DNA of 64,000 nucleotides, from positions 1-64,000 of the forward strand of contig JANQLS010000101.1 in the NCBI GenBank assembly GCA_028280485.1, read 5' to 3'. The notes under the pieces are model-generated. The model worked only from the letters and a program-made list of their open reading frames with translations, did not search any database and was not told the origin of the DNA. The position numbers were made by a program, and so were the translations under genes. Source of the stretch: Planctomycetota bacterium. GTDB lineage: Bacteria; Planctomycetota; UBA8108; JACQVS01. Positions within the stretch are counted from its first letter, which is position 1. Every line of letters begins with the position of its first letter. Shown piece by piece: positions 11,209 to 19,043 of this stretch.

Positions 11209-11910
11209 TTGTCTTTAGATTTTTTGAGTTATTTCAGACGGAATAAAAGTGCTCGCCGCTTTCAGAAGCGCTTCGATATCCTCAATTCGATTGTTAAACT
11301 TCGAGGTGTCACTCGTTACCTTGAAATTGGCTTGCATGAAGGGCGCTGCTTTCAAAGAGTCGAATGCCGACAAAAAGTTGGGGTAGATCCCGAGCCGCAA
11401 TTAAAAATTTCCCAGCCTCAAGTCTTTGAGCTGACTTCTGATGCCTTTTTTAAAATAAACATCGATCGATTCGATTTAGTTTTCATCGACGGCTTACATC
11501 ATTGCGAGCAGGTGTTGAAGGACGTTTTGAATAGCTTGCAATTTCTCGATCCCTCCGGATCCATCGTCTTGCACGATTGTTGCCCTCCGGAAGAAGCCAC
11601 TCAAAATCGAGAAGATGGCCCCCAGAGAATACAAAAGAAGTTAAGGTGGAATGGGGACGTTTGGAAAACTTACGGCTATCTTTTTGATGAGTACCCTGAT
11701 CTCAACTCTTGTGTGGTCGAGCGAGACGAGGGGATGGCGGTGTTATTAAACTCTCCTGACTTTTCAGTTCGTGAGTCGATCGAAGATCAAATCGAAGAAG
11801 CTCAAAAAAGATGGGCGAAGTGGGACTGGGGAACTTATTTAGAGAAGAAAAAGAGTTGGAACTTAATTGATGATGCTGAGTCGTTTCGACGGTTTTTGAA
11901 GGAAAGTTAG
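11209..11910 (+). CDS. Class I SAM-dependent methyltransferase
   Basis: A 233-residue protein with motif I in LEIGLHEG (38-45), the acidic end of beta-2 at KVGVDPE, and FDLVFIDGLHH (88-98), as in the class I methyltransferases linked to cell-surface sugar or macrolide methylation (Methyltransf_24-like). The HDCCPPEE segment follows the sheet core. Start is TTG at 11209 with no clear ribosome-binding site. The substrate cannot be told. The stop codon is directly followed by the hairpin repeat 11911-11972, which separates it from the convergent sulfatase gene. Confidence 0.75.
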   Translation: MSLDFLSYFRRNKSARRFQKRFDILNSIVKLRGVTRYLEIGLHEGRCFQRVECRQKVGVDPEPQLKISQPQVFELTSDAFFKINIDRFDLVFIDGLHHCEQVLKDVLNSLQFLDPSGSIVLHDCCPPEEATQNREDGPQRIQKKLRWNGDVWKTYGYLFDEYPDLNSCVVERDEGMAVLLNSPDFSVRESIEDQIEEAQKRWAKWDWGTYLEKKKSWNLIDDAESFRRFLKES

Positions 11911-11972
11911 TAGCCGAATTTGTAAAAATTTGGCCAATTTTCAAACGAACCAAACTCTTACGAATTCGGCTA
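11911..11972. repeat. 62-bp palindromic hairpin repeat, copy 2
   Basis: TAGCCGAATTTGTAAAAATT at the left and its inverted partner ending AATTCGGCTA at the right. It fills the whole gap between two convergent genes: it starts on the base after one stop codon, and its last three bases are the sulfatase stop codon (TAG on the minus strand). As RNA it would fold into a long hairpin able to act as a two-way terminator. Confidence 0.8.
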
Positions 11973-13559
11973 TAGATTATCCAAGACATTTTTCAAAGCC
12001 TGATACGCCGATTCCGCCGCAGCTGAAAGCGGAGCATCCAACAGATTTTCATCTTCGAGCGGATCTTCGATAAGGTCGTAGAACTCATCATTTCCTTCAG
12101 AAAACGCAATGAGTTTATATCTATCATTTCTAACGGCTTTTCCATCTCGTTCGGGAAAATTGGACCCCTCTAATTCACTCAGAATCCAGTTCCGTTGAGG
12201 AGGTGAGTGTTCTGTATTTAGATATGGAACCAATGAAACGGAGTCGATATTGAGACCTTGTAAAAACTCCGAATGTTCTTCGATGCCACACAGATTTATA
12301 ATTGTTGAAAACAAATCCGTGGCTTGAACCAATGCAGGTTCTTCTCTATTTGAGGATTGGACCTGGTGCCCTGAGATGATCAAGGGAACGTGGATTCCTC
12401 CCTGATATAAATTATCTTTGGCGTGTCGACGATTGCGTCCTTCAGGGAGCACCCTCGGGGGAGTTCCGTTATCGCCGATGAAAATGATTGTGGTCTTCTC
12501 TAAAACCTCCGGTGAAAGGTTTTCTAGGAGTCGGCCGATTTCATGATCCATCGCCTCAATCATGGCCTTGTAATATTCCCGAGGTCTCTGATTGAGATCC
12601 GCTACCGTTCCCGGCAAATGATCTTGAGAGTGCAATCCATTGGGAGGTAAATGAATAGGGGTGTGAGGAGCATTGAAGGCTAACCACAAAAACCACGGCT
12701 CAGTTTTTCCGTCGAGCCAATCGAGGGCATCGTCGACGGTTTCGGTGGAGGCGTAAGAGTCATTAGTTCCATTTTCACCGTTAACGATTTTAGGGTAGTC
12801 GCTGTAGTTCTCTATTCCTCCGCTCAACGTCCCACTGAAGTGATTGAAGCCACTTAAATTGGGATGAAGAGTGCCTCCATTTCGGTTCGTTCCTAAGTGC
12901 CACTTTCCCATCAACGCGTGGTCGTAGCCTGAATCAGCTGCATCTAAAACTTCGGGTAGAGTTTGTTCATTTAGATTTAAGCTGGTTCCAGCGCCGCCTA
13001 CGGTGGTTAAGATTCCCGTACGAAATCCGTAGCGCCCGGTGAGTAAAGTTGCTCTCGTAGGAGAACAAATGGGGTACGCCCAAGCATTAGTAAACAGCAC
13101 ACCATCTTGAGTGAGCTGATCGATATAGGGGGTGAGAGGAATATCTTCATCTTGATAGCCAGACAAAGAATCCACTCCGAGATCATCGGCGATAATTAAA
13201 AGGACATTTCCCTTTGAAGCGCTCTTGCATTCTTCAAAGGTCTGGCAATCTAAGGCGTCTTCGGTTGGATCTAAACCACAGTTTGGATAAGGAGAAGAGG
13301 GGAGGTCTCCGTTGAGAAAGAGAGTGTAGAGTGTATAGACGGGATCGGATAGATTCCATATACCATCATCATTGGCGTCTTGGGCATCGTGGCACTGAGC
13401 GGGGCGGCCCTGGAACAGTCCTAAGAGACTGGTAATAGGATCACCTAAATTGAGACGGCCATCGGCATTGGAGTCACCCCGAATGAACGACTGGGTGTAT
13501 CCCGATTGAGGGAAAATGAAAAGAAGGCTGAATGAGAAAAAAAGGAATGTCCGCTTCAT
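11970..13559 (-). CDS. Secreted sulfatase with N-terminal dockerin-like repeats
   Basis: A 529-residue exported hydrolase. A signal peptide (about 1-22) leads into two Ca-loop repeats, GDSNADG and DANDDG (about 28-70), of the dockerin-like kind common in planctomycete secreted proteins. The sulfatase domain follows: metal-binding Asp pair at 125-126 and the formylglycine motif CSPTR with Cys165, then GKWHLG and a C-terminal DEFYDL. The Cys form needs a formylglycine-generating enzyme, which is not in this window. The substrate is unknown. Last gene of a four-gene operon; its ATG overlaps the stop of the Sco1 gene. Confidence 0.9.
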   Translation of the reverse strand: MKRTFLFFSFSLLFIFPQSGYTQSFIRGDSNADGRLNLGDPITSLLGLFQGRPAQCHDAQDANDDGIWNLSDPVYTLYTLFLNGDLPSSPYPNCGLDPTEDALDCQTFEECKSASKGNVLLIIADDLGVDSLSGYQDEDIPLTPYIDQLTQDGVLFTNAWAYPICSPTRATLLTGRYGFRTGILTTVGGAGTSLNLNEQTLPEVLDAADSGYDHALMGKWHLGTNRNGGTLHPNLSGFNHFSGTLSGGIENYSDYPKIVNGENGTNDSYASTETVDDALDWLDGKTEPWFLWLAFNAPHTPIHLPPNGLHSQDHLPGTVADLNQRPREYYKAMIEAMDHEIGRLLENLSPEVLEKTTIIFIGDNGTPPRVLPEGRNRRHAKDNLYQGGIHVPLIISGHQVQSSNREEPALVQATDLFSTIINLCGIEEHSEFLQGLNIDSVSLVPYLNTEHSPPQRNWILSELEGSNFPERDGKAVRNDRYKLIAFSEGNDEFYDLIEDPLEDENLLDAPLSAAAESAYQALKNVLDNL

Positions 13560-14278
13560 ACCTGGGAGGATTGTTTTTCTAAAGTTTGAATGTCTTCGAG
13601 GGCTTTTTGAATATCAAAATTGCTGGTGCCATTGTAAACGCCTCGAATGCGTCCTTCTCGATCGATCAAGGTAAGGCGATCGGAATGAATGAAATCATTT
13701 TCTTGTCCTCTGAACGATTCTCCATCATCCGAAAAGAACGACTGGCGAGCTAACTTATAGATTTTTTCTTTATCGCCAGTGAGTAGATGCCAACGATTAT
13801 CGAGGACGCCGTATTGTTGAGCGTAAGCTTTTAAGATCTCAACTTGATCCAATTTCGGGGTGACCGAAAAAGAGAGAAGAACAACCTCACTTTCTGAAGG
13901 TAGGGCTTCTTGAATCTTTTTCAGGTTATTACTCAATTTAGGGCATGTACCACTGCAGGTCGTAAAGAAAAAATTAGCGACGATGACTTTGTCGCGAAGA
14001 TCTCGCCTACGAACCGTGTTTCCATTTTGGTCGGTAAGTGAAAAATCATCGATGCGGTGGAAGCGTTTAGATTCAACTTCTTTTGGGCTCGGCCATTTGG
14101 GACTTAAATCTTTAGAGTCATAAAATGGAAGAGCCCAGTGATGCTGGTAGGTGCCATCACTTGTGGATGAATAGGTATCTTGCTCGGGGTTGGAAGGAGA
14201 GCAGGAAATTCCTAGAAGGATGAATCCTATAAGTATGATCCAACGATTTTGACGAACGTGAGATGGGTTAGATTTCAT
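13556..14278 (-). CDS. Sco1/SenC-family copper lipoprotein
   Basis: A 240-residue thioredoxin-fold protein with an N-terminal lipobox ending at Cys26, the copper-binding pair Cys107 and Cys111 in TTCSGTCPK, and the conserved His197 in IHSDRLTLID. Sco proteins deliver copper to cytochrome c oxidase or act as periplasmic thiol-disulfide factors. No oxidase genes are nearby. It overlaps both neighbours by ATGA, so it is made with the MORN protein upstream and the sulfatase downstream. Sulfatase maturation in bacteria can depend on copper, which makes the pairing suggestive but unproven. Confidence 0.9.
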   Translation of the reverse strand: MKSNPSHVRQNRWIILIGFILLGISCSPSNPEQDTYSSTSDGTYQHHWALPFYDSKDLSPKWPSPKEVESKRFHRIDDFSLTDQNGNTVRRRDLRDKVIVANFFFTTCSGTCPKLSNNLKKIQEALPSESEVVLLSFSVTPKLDQVEILKAYAQQYGVLDNRWHLLTGDKEKIYKLARQSFFSDDGESFRGQENDFIHSDRLTLIDREGRIRGVYNGTSNFDIQKALEDIQTLEKQSSQV

Positions 14279-14937
14279 CGATCCCTCCGATCTAACTTTT
14301 CGTCATTTCGAATGGTGAAGCAGGGTTTTAAGCCAAGGGTGCCGTATCTTCTTCCCTCTTTAACGTAGTAATTAGTTATTAATACTCCGTTCGGACTCCA
14401 CGCTTTTTGGGGGCCAGATTCCCTTCCCGCTCGATAGCTGCGAAGCTCTCCTAATTGCCCCGTGGAATACCACGTTTTTGACACTCCCTCGGATAAACCC
14501 TTTTTAAAATAGGATTGGAACCGAGTTTTACCATTTTTGTGCCAACCTCGATGCGTACCGGTTTTTTGGTTGAATGAGTACTCTCTTTCTTCTTTGAGTT
14601 GCCCGTTAGCAAACCATTTTTGAAACGTTCCGTGTCTCTGACCCCGAACGTATTCCTCGCTCTGAATTAAATACCCATCGATTGTTCTTTTCGTGAGAGT
14701 TCCAGTGAAGGCTGAATCATTTTTAAATAGCTGTCCCTGAACTCGACTAAGTGATGGATCAAATGCGGAAACTTCAGGAGGTGAAGTCCGGGTGGGAGTT
14801 CGGGACAGCTCGGCTAGTGTTTCTTTTTTCGTACTCGAGATGGGATTAAAGATAATGAGCAGTAACGCGATGAAGCTAACGAAGAGAAGCTTGCTCCAGA
14901 CGGCCGAGGAATGATGAGGGCTGAGGATGATTTTCAT
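14275..14937 (-). CDS. MORN-variant repeat protein, membrane anchored
   Basis: A 220-residue protein with one N-terminal hydrophobic helix (LLFVSFIALLLIIF) and a chain of MORN-variant repeats of the form G.. K.W..NGQL, seen at GTFQKWFANGQL, GWHKNGKT, TWYSTGQL and KAWSPNGVL. Databases often name such proteins YwqK-family antitoxin; nothing here supports an antitoxin role. I start it at the ATG at 14937, five bases after the stop of the YHYH gene, rather than at a TTG inside that gene. It is coupled to the Sco1 gene by ATGA overlap. Confidence 0.75.
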   Translation of the reverse strand: MKIILSPHHSSAVWSKLLFVSFIALLLIIFNPISSTKKETLAELSRTPTRTSPPEVSAFDPSLSRVQGQLFKNDSAFTGTLTKRTIDGYLIQSEEYVRGQRHGTFQKWFANGQLKEEREYSFNQKTGTHRGWHKNGKTRFQSYFKKGLSEGVSKTWYSTGQLGELRSYRAGRESGPQKAWSPNGVLITNYYVKEGRRYGTLGLKPCFTIRNDEKLDRRDR

Positions 14938-14942
14938 AGCTA

Positions 14943-15968
14943 TCACTGCGATACCGTCCCTGGAGTTCCTTTGTAACAACCGCTGATATACGGTGAGACA
15001 TCGACGATATGGTAGTGGTAGATACCATTCGGAAATTCCGGTGTAGCGTGAGTATGGCCGTTACATTCATCTAAGTCAGAAGGCAAGCTGCCATCTGGAT
15101 CTCGAGGGCCGTAAACCGGAAAACCATCTAAGAGGAATCCAAGAAGCTTCGAAGGATTGGATTCGGTGAGGTAAAGAGGTTCTATGTGATAGTGGTATAG
15201 GTCTCCACGAGCGGGGTGGCCGTTACCCGCATCGAAGGAGATGATTTCTCGATCGAGAGGTTGGTTGGGACCGGCAAATTGATTGAAGAAGGCGACTCCA
15301 TTGATGGCAACGCCGATGGGACCTAAGCGAGTGTCGGAAGAGGAATTTGCAATTTGTGGATTTAAAGGAATGCGGAAAACTAAATCTTGCTCACCGATAG
15401 AGTTCGGGTTCTGGCGCATGCCTTGGTGGGGGGCTTCCCAGCGAGGGTCGTTACTTGGGAAGTAAGGGCTCGAATGATTCGGGATTCCATCGCTTCGAAT
15501 GATGACGAAGTTACCTTGTTCGATGACTTCAACATTAGCTGTGAATTGATCGTACGGGCCGGGTGGATCCTCAGGGGGACAAGTCGTTGCCTCGCAAGAA
15601 AGTTCATCGGCTGTAGGGTCGAGTCCACAGTCGTCAAAGGGAGTGGGGGGTGCTTCAGTTCCGAGGAAGAGAAAACTCAAAGCGTAGATCGCATCGGCGA
15701 TGGCTAATTCTCCATCGTCATTCGTGTCAGCGGCATCGATACAAAGAACACTGCCAGTTCCTTTGAACAGATACAGCAAAGTGCTGATCGGATCGCCGAT
15801 GTTGAAACTGTCATCTTGATTAGCATCCCCTCTTTTAAACGGCACTTCCGATTGTGCGAGGATGAGGGGGATTGAAAGGAGCGTGGCGATAATGAGAGAG
15901 AGTTGAGTCAGCGTCCTTAAAACAAGTGCAGGATTCCAACGTCGAGTGAAAGTAATGAACTGGGTCAT
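14943..15968 (-). CDS. Secreted YHYH-domain protein with dockerin-like repeats
   Basis: First gene of the minus-strand operon. The start at 15968 is fixed by GAGGAGG six bases upstream. A signal peptide is followed by two dockerin-like loops, GDANQDD and DTNDDG, then by a YHYH domain containing two copies of the YHYH tetrad (in LYHYHIE and IYHYHIV) and several other His-rich turns that could bind metal. The domain's function is unknown. Its neighbours are a copper-handling Sco1 protein and a sulfatase, so a metal-linked extracellular role is possible. The N-terminal module matches that of the sulfatase four genes on, implying a common means of export or anchoring. Confidence 0.8.
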   Translation of the reverse strand: MTQFITFTRRWNPALVLRTLTQLSLIIATLLSIPLILAQSEVPFKRGDANQDDSFNIGDPISTLLYLFKGTGSVLCIDAADTNDDGELAIADAIYALSFLFLGTEAPPTPFDDCGLDPTADELSCEATTCPPEDPPGPYDQFTANVEVIEQGNFVIIRSDGIPNHSSPYFPSNDPRWEAPHQGMRQNPNSIGEQDLVFRIPLNPQIANSSSDTRLGPIGVAINGVAFFNQFAGPNQPLDREIISFDAGNGHPARGDLYHYHIEPLYLTESNPSKLLGFLLDGFPVYGPRDPDGSLPSDLDECNGHTHATPEFPNGIYHYHIVDVSPYISGCYKGTPGTVSQ

Positions 15969-16197
15969 CGAATTCCTCCTCAAGTCTGACTTTCTTTTGT
16001 TTGATCCATCTAGGAGTTGCGGGTAACTCTGAATTCCATCTTAGGATGGAGAACCTTAATAGAAGGTTAAGCTTGGGGGAGGGTTCTAAGTTAAGTAAAG
16101 ACTTGGGGTTGGGGCGTAGGGCGGAGAGCCTGATACCGAACTTGAGGCATCGGGTCGGTCTACAAGGATGTTCTGAAGGTCTTTCAGTGGAGGGAAA

Positions 16198-16295
16198 TGG
16201 CGGGAGTGCATGGGAATCGAACCCACCTGCGACGTTGTTCGCGCCGCACCGTGGCTTTGAAGGCCAGGGGCCCCACCAGGCGACCTCTCACTCCC
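16198..16295 (-). tRNA. selC: Selenocysteine tRNA (anticodon UCA)
   Basis: A 98-nt tRNA with encoded CCA (16198-16200). The anticodon loop CTTCAAA gives UCA (16258-16260). It has a seven-base-pair long variable arm (TGCGGCG/CGTCGCA), the TTCGATT T-loop, and a long acceptor stem GGGAGTG/CACTCCC with G73 as discriminator; the eighth acceptor pair is an A-G mismatch. These are tRNA-Sec traits, and selA lies at 23908-25341. Its 5' half is duplicated at 19044-19083. Confidence 0.93.
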
Positions 16296-16378
16296 GCATA
16301 GTGAAATCAGACTCAGTGGGAACTAATAATTTTAGCGGGGTAAAGTTTGAGGTCAAGGAGTGGGTTGGATCAATTGCC
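16256..16378. repeat. Left 123-bp direct repeat (att-like) at tRNA-Sec
   Basis: Matches 19044-19166 with no gaps and six mismatches that I count, all in the distal half. It starts in the tRNA-Sec anticodon loop at TTTGAAG and covers the 5' half of the tRNA plus its promoter region. The base just before the repeat differs (C here, A at 19043), placing the junction sharply in the loop. Confidence 0.9.
16329..16356 (-). promoter_or_regulatory. Predicted promoter of tRNA-Sec
   Basis: On the minus strand TTGACC (16351-16356) and TAAAAT (16329-16334) are separated by 16 bases, about 34 bases before the tRNA 5' end. Both hexamers are conserved in the duplicate at 19117-19144, although surrounding bases have changed. 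Confidence 0.65.
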
Positions 16379-16427
16379 TTTTAGGGTCTTATCCCTCGCT
16401 AAAGCTTCGGGCTTGGAATGGACTTCA

Positions 16428-16593
16428 ATTTCAAGCCCGAAGTGTCAACGAGGGTTCGGGTTCAATGCGCTCAAAAGCGCAATGGGATGTTAGGCCTCAC
16501 GCCAGTGTCGTCTCCAAAGCAGATTGTTCGCCTGCAATTGGTCGCTCGATCAGATGAATAGTTCGGCACTCGCTAACGCTTCGCGCTTGAAAT
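16428..16593. repeat. 166-bp inverted-terminus repeat, copy 1
   Basis: Starts ATTTCAAGCCCGAAGTGT and ends CTTCGCGCTTGAAAT, so its ends are inverted relatives of each other. Partial arms of the same family lie on both sides (16391-16419 and 16604-16630). Other copies: 29556-29721, 29729-29892, 31728-31893, 40465-40633, 40641-40807. Confidence 0.75.
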
Positions 16594-16754
16594 GGATTTT
16601 GCCTCTCAAGCCCGAAGCATTAGCGAGGGATAATTGAAGCGCCAATCGGGTTAAATATTGATTTAGTATAAAAATTTATAATCATAATAGTTGTTCCGTC
16701 TTGGGTGCGATTTATTGCATTCGATTGGTCCATTGAGCAGCTTAAGGATTTAAA

Positions 16755-17144
16755 ATGGATTTGAATACACACCTTCAATCGGTGAAAAGTAAAGAAGGTC
16801 TGGTAAATTTCGTCGATGTGCTACAAAAAGATTTAAGTGAGAATCCAAACAACTGGGAGAACTCTAATCTCATTAACTATTTAAATGCAAGGGCAGGCTG
16901 GGTTAGAGGGGCAGGTCAGGGGAGTTGGGAGTTGATCTTAGATTAGGGTACTAACGAAAGAGTTCAAGTGGCTCAAGTTTTACATGAAACGCTTAAGATT
17001 CCACTTGTGGAGGCATTAACGATTACAAGGAAAGACCCTGCTGTACTTTTTCGTGGGACTTTTCAAGAGGTTGAATGGCTTAGGGAAAAGTTCATTGATC
17101 GAGGAATAGTTAAAGGAATTCAGTCTAAAAAATACCCTGATTAG
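16755..17144 (+). pseudogene. Broken fusion gene with in-frame TAG
   Basis: The first 49 or so codons resemble the start of a small family I know as DUF7660 (FVDVLQKDLSENPNNWEN, then YLNARAGWV), but the conserved end of that family is missing. After WELILD comes TAG (16944-16946), and the same frame continues for 65 codons (VQVAQVLHETLKIPLVEAL...) to a TAG at 17142-17144. That tail has the pattern of the ribosomal-protein L7/L12-like C-terminal fold. The likeliest history is a deletion that joined two small genes, plus a nonsense mutation. Not a selenocysteine codon, which would be TGA. Confidence 0.6.
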
Positions 17145-17171
17145 TAACAGAGCTGAAAGAACGAATAGATA

Positions 17172-17606
17172 GTGAAGAAGAACCAGGAGTTTTTATTTTT
17201 TATTAGTGAGGATTTTAACGATTCATTGATTGAATCCGTTCAAAGCTTTGTATTTAACTTGGCTGATATTAGGGAGTGGAGGTCGAGTGCTCCAGAGTTT
17301 GTCAATGAAATCGAACTACCAGAGAATCCTGATTTGGACTTACCAATTAATACTCTCGGTGGAATTTTGTGCCTTTGTAAGCCGGGCGAAACATCAGCAA
17401 TAATTGAAAAGAGGCTATTTGAAGATTTTAATTTTTTAATGAATAGGTTAGCTCTGTTCTCTGTTGAAATTGACCATGAGTTTGAATTCGAACTCGATGG
17501 GATTCATGTTGGCTCAATAGAAAAGGGAGAGCTTGATTCATTATTGCGAGATGGTCTACTTGGTGAATGGGAAAAACGCTTAATCGATTCTGGTGCAGAT
17601 GATTGA
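17172..17606 (+). CDS. Unknown acidic protein of the tRNA-Sec island
   Basis: A 144-residue acidic soluble protein starting at GTG 17172. I do not recognise a family. Its AT-rich codon use differs from the surrounding chromosomal genes, as expected for acquired DNA. Size, acidity and setting among other lone small genes resemble immunity proteins of polymorphic toxin systems, but that is only an analogy. The stop overlaps the ATG of the next gene, so the two may act together. Confidence 0.6.
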   Translation: MKKNQEFLFFISEDFNDSLIESVQSFVFNLADIREWRSSAPEFVNEIELPENPDLDLPINTLGGILCLCKPGETSAIIEKRLFEDFNFLMNRLALFSVEIDHEFEFELDGIHVGSIEKGELDSLLRDGLLGEWEKRLIDSGADD

Positions 17607-17832
17607 GAAACTCAAATCTCCTTATTTTTGGATTTTCATAAGTGTAGGGCTTGGAGTCTGTGGGATCTTTTTAATGATTCTTGGAAAGTTCGTTGAAAGT
17701 GAGATCATTAAAGACATCGGATTTTATTTGGGGTGGCCCCTTCTATTGATTGAGTTCGGAATAGTTATATTTATTATCCCTTTGCTAATTTGGTTAATCT
17801 GGAAGGAGGGAAAAGCAGATAAGGATTCATAA
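17599..17832 (+). CDS. Small membrane protein with two helices
   Basis: 77 residues with two hydrophobic segments (FWIFISVGLGVCGIFLMIL and the stretch from GWPLLLIEFG to LLIWLIW) and a charged tail. The ATG at 17599 overlaps the preceding stop by eight bases; a GTG two codons earlier is an alternative. No family recognised. Coupled to the acidic protein upstream, it could be its membrane partner. Confidence 0.6.
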   Translation: MIEKLKSPYFWIFISVGLGVCGIFLMILGKFVESEIIKDIGFYLGWPLLLIEFGIVIFIIPLLIWLIWKEGKADKDS

Positions 17833-17937
17833 TGAATTAACTGCCACGAGATTGAGCTCAAAGCTCTTGTTGGTAGAACTGTAAGCGTAGAGCGTTGTGG
17901 GATTCATGAATTCATACTTATAAATTTGGAGCAGTAG

Positions 17938-18333
17938 ATGATGGCAGATTATTTAGAGGCTGAGAAAATAGCTTGGAATTACATTCAGGATGAGATCTTT
18001 AAATGCAAGATACCTGCCTGGGTTTATAAGAACGCCTTATGTGATACAAGTCAGGTAAAAGAAGGAGTTTGGAGCGTGGTAACTTCCCTATATAAAAAAA
18101 GAATCCTAAAGGAAGGAGAAGCATGGGAGATTCAGGAAGACGGAGAGAAGGTCTTCACCCAGATTGATGAGCAAACTGGAAAGAAATGGTATGTTCTAAT
18201 AGATGATGAAATAGATGAATCTCGTATGTTGGATTTCTTTCATGTAGAAGTAGATCTGGCGACTAAGAAGGTAACGGTTCTCAACCTTGTTGATTATAAA
18301 AAATATAAGGAAGATGATTTTGATTATAAGTAG
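17938..18333 (+). CDS. Unknown 131-residue island protein
   Basis: Acidic and lysine-rich, 131 residues, with two aromatic-rich segments (WNYIQDEIFKCKIPAWVYKN and KWYVLIDDEID) and a C-terminal HVEVDLATKKVTVLNLVDYK that looks like a beta hairpin. Start ATG 17938, with a second ATG one codon later; GGAGCAG lies just upstream. No family recognised. AT-rich like its neighbours. About 105 non-coding bases precede it, so it may be its own transcription unit. Confidence 0.6.
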   Translation: MMADYLEAEKIAWNYIQDEIFKCKIPAWVYKNALCDTSQVKEGVWSVVTSLYKKRILKEGEAWEIQEDGEKVFTQIDEQTGKKWYVLIDDEIDESRMLDFFHVEVDLATKKVTVLNLVDYKKYKEDDFDYK

Positions 18334-18392
18334 GGCTCAAATTACCTTTAGCCCTTTGTGATCCATTTGAGTGAAGGGATAGGATTTACGCA

Positions 18393-18869
18393 ATGACTCT
18401 AAATGAGCTTATCGAAATCTTTAGAAAATTAGGGGCTGACGACCCTGAAGGTTGGGCTGGTAGCCATTTGAGAGAGGGAATTCCTCAATTAGCTCGATTC
18501 CTCATTCTCAAGGGGGCGTGGGAGGGCGTTACCGATGATGGTGGCGAATGGATCGATACTTTGTTAGCGAATACGCCAAAGGATTCAAAAGAACCTTACA
18601 GCGGGCAGGCGCACGCAATTCGTGAGATGCTTTCTCACGGGGTTTCAAAAGAATGTATTACCGACCTTGTTCGAGGTGCAGAAGCAGCAATGATATTTCA
18701 TATTTGCAACCTTCTCGAAGATCCAGGCTCTGTGGAAGGGAATGAGTACGTCAATTGGGCGCTTATGCAAGTTGACGATAATGATGAGATATGTGGAACG
18801 ATCAATGGATTGCACGAAAGTGTGTTGGAGACGGATCCAACGGGCCGCGAGATGCGACCGAGGGAATAA
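18393..18869 (+). CDS. Small conserved bacterial protein (DUF6547-like)
   Basis: 158 residues beginning MTLNELIEIFRKLGADDPE and ending with HESVLETDPTGREMRPRE. I recall this ending and the GIPQLARFL segment from a scattered family of small bacterial proteins, possibly DUF6547; the function is unknown. Helical and acidic, no signal or membrane segment. It is the last gene of the island and is followed by a strong terminator (18980-19007). Base composition is closer to the chromosome than that of the preceding three genes, hinting at a different source. Confidence 0.65.
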   Translation: MTLNELIEIFRKLGADDPEGWAGSHLREGIPQLARFLILKGAWEGVTDDGGEWIDTLLANTPKDSKEPYSGQAHAIREMLSHGVSKECITDLVRGAEAAMIFHICNLLEDPGSVEGNEYVNWALMQVDDNDEICGTINGLHESVLETDPTGREMRPRE

Positions 18870-18979
18870 CACTCAAGTTATTTCCTTATCTACTCAGAGC
18901 CGATTGCTAAGAATCAATTGTGCTAATTCTGTGTTAGTTCCAACTACAACCACTCCACTCAGCCCATATCGAGATACTA

Positions 18980-19007
18980 AAAAACCCCGGCTTTCACCGG
19001 GGTTTTT
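18980..19007 (+). terminator. Rho-independent terminator at island end
   Basis: Eleven-base-pair stem AAAAACCCCGG (18980-18990) with CCGGGGTTTTT (18997-19007) and a six-base loop. It works on either strand: for the gene ending at 18869, and against transcripts entering from the promoter copy at 19117-19144. Confidence 0.88.
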
Positions 19008-19043
19008 GTATTTCAGTTGGTTTGAGTCTGACCTTTTTAAGTA

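Noticed and set aside
14275-14937. MORN-variant protein as an antitoxin
   Set aside because: The YwqK antitoxin label is a database name; there is a membrane anchor and no toxin neighbour.
16001-16384. 127-codon plus-strand open frame across the tRNA-Sec gene
   Set aside because: It runs antisense through a structural tRNA and its promoter, and has no ribosome-binding site or family resemblance.
16944-16946. In-frame TAG considered as recoding
   Set aside because: Selenocysteine uses TGA, and nothing suggests pyrrolysine; a decayed gene is simpler.
16380-19040. Island considered as integron gene cassettes
   Set aside because: Lone small genes fit, but I find no attC-like sites with paired core sequences between them and no integrase; the boundaries are tRNA-derived repeats.
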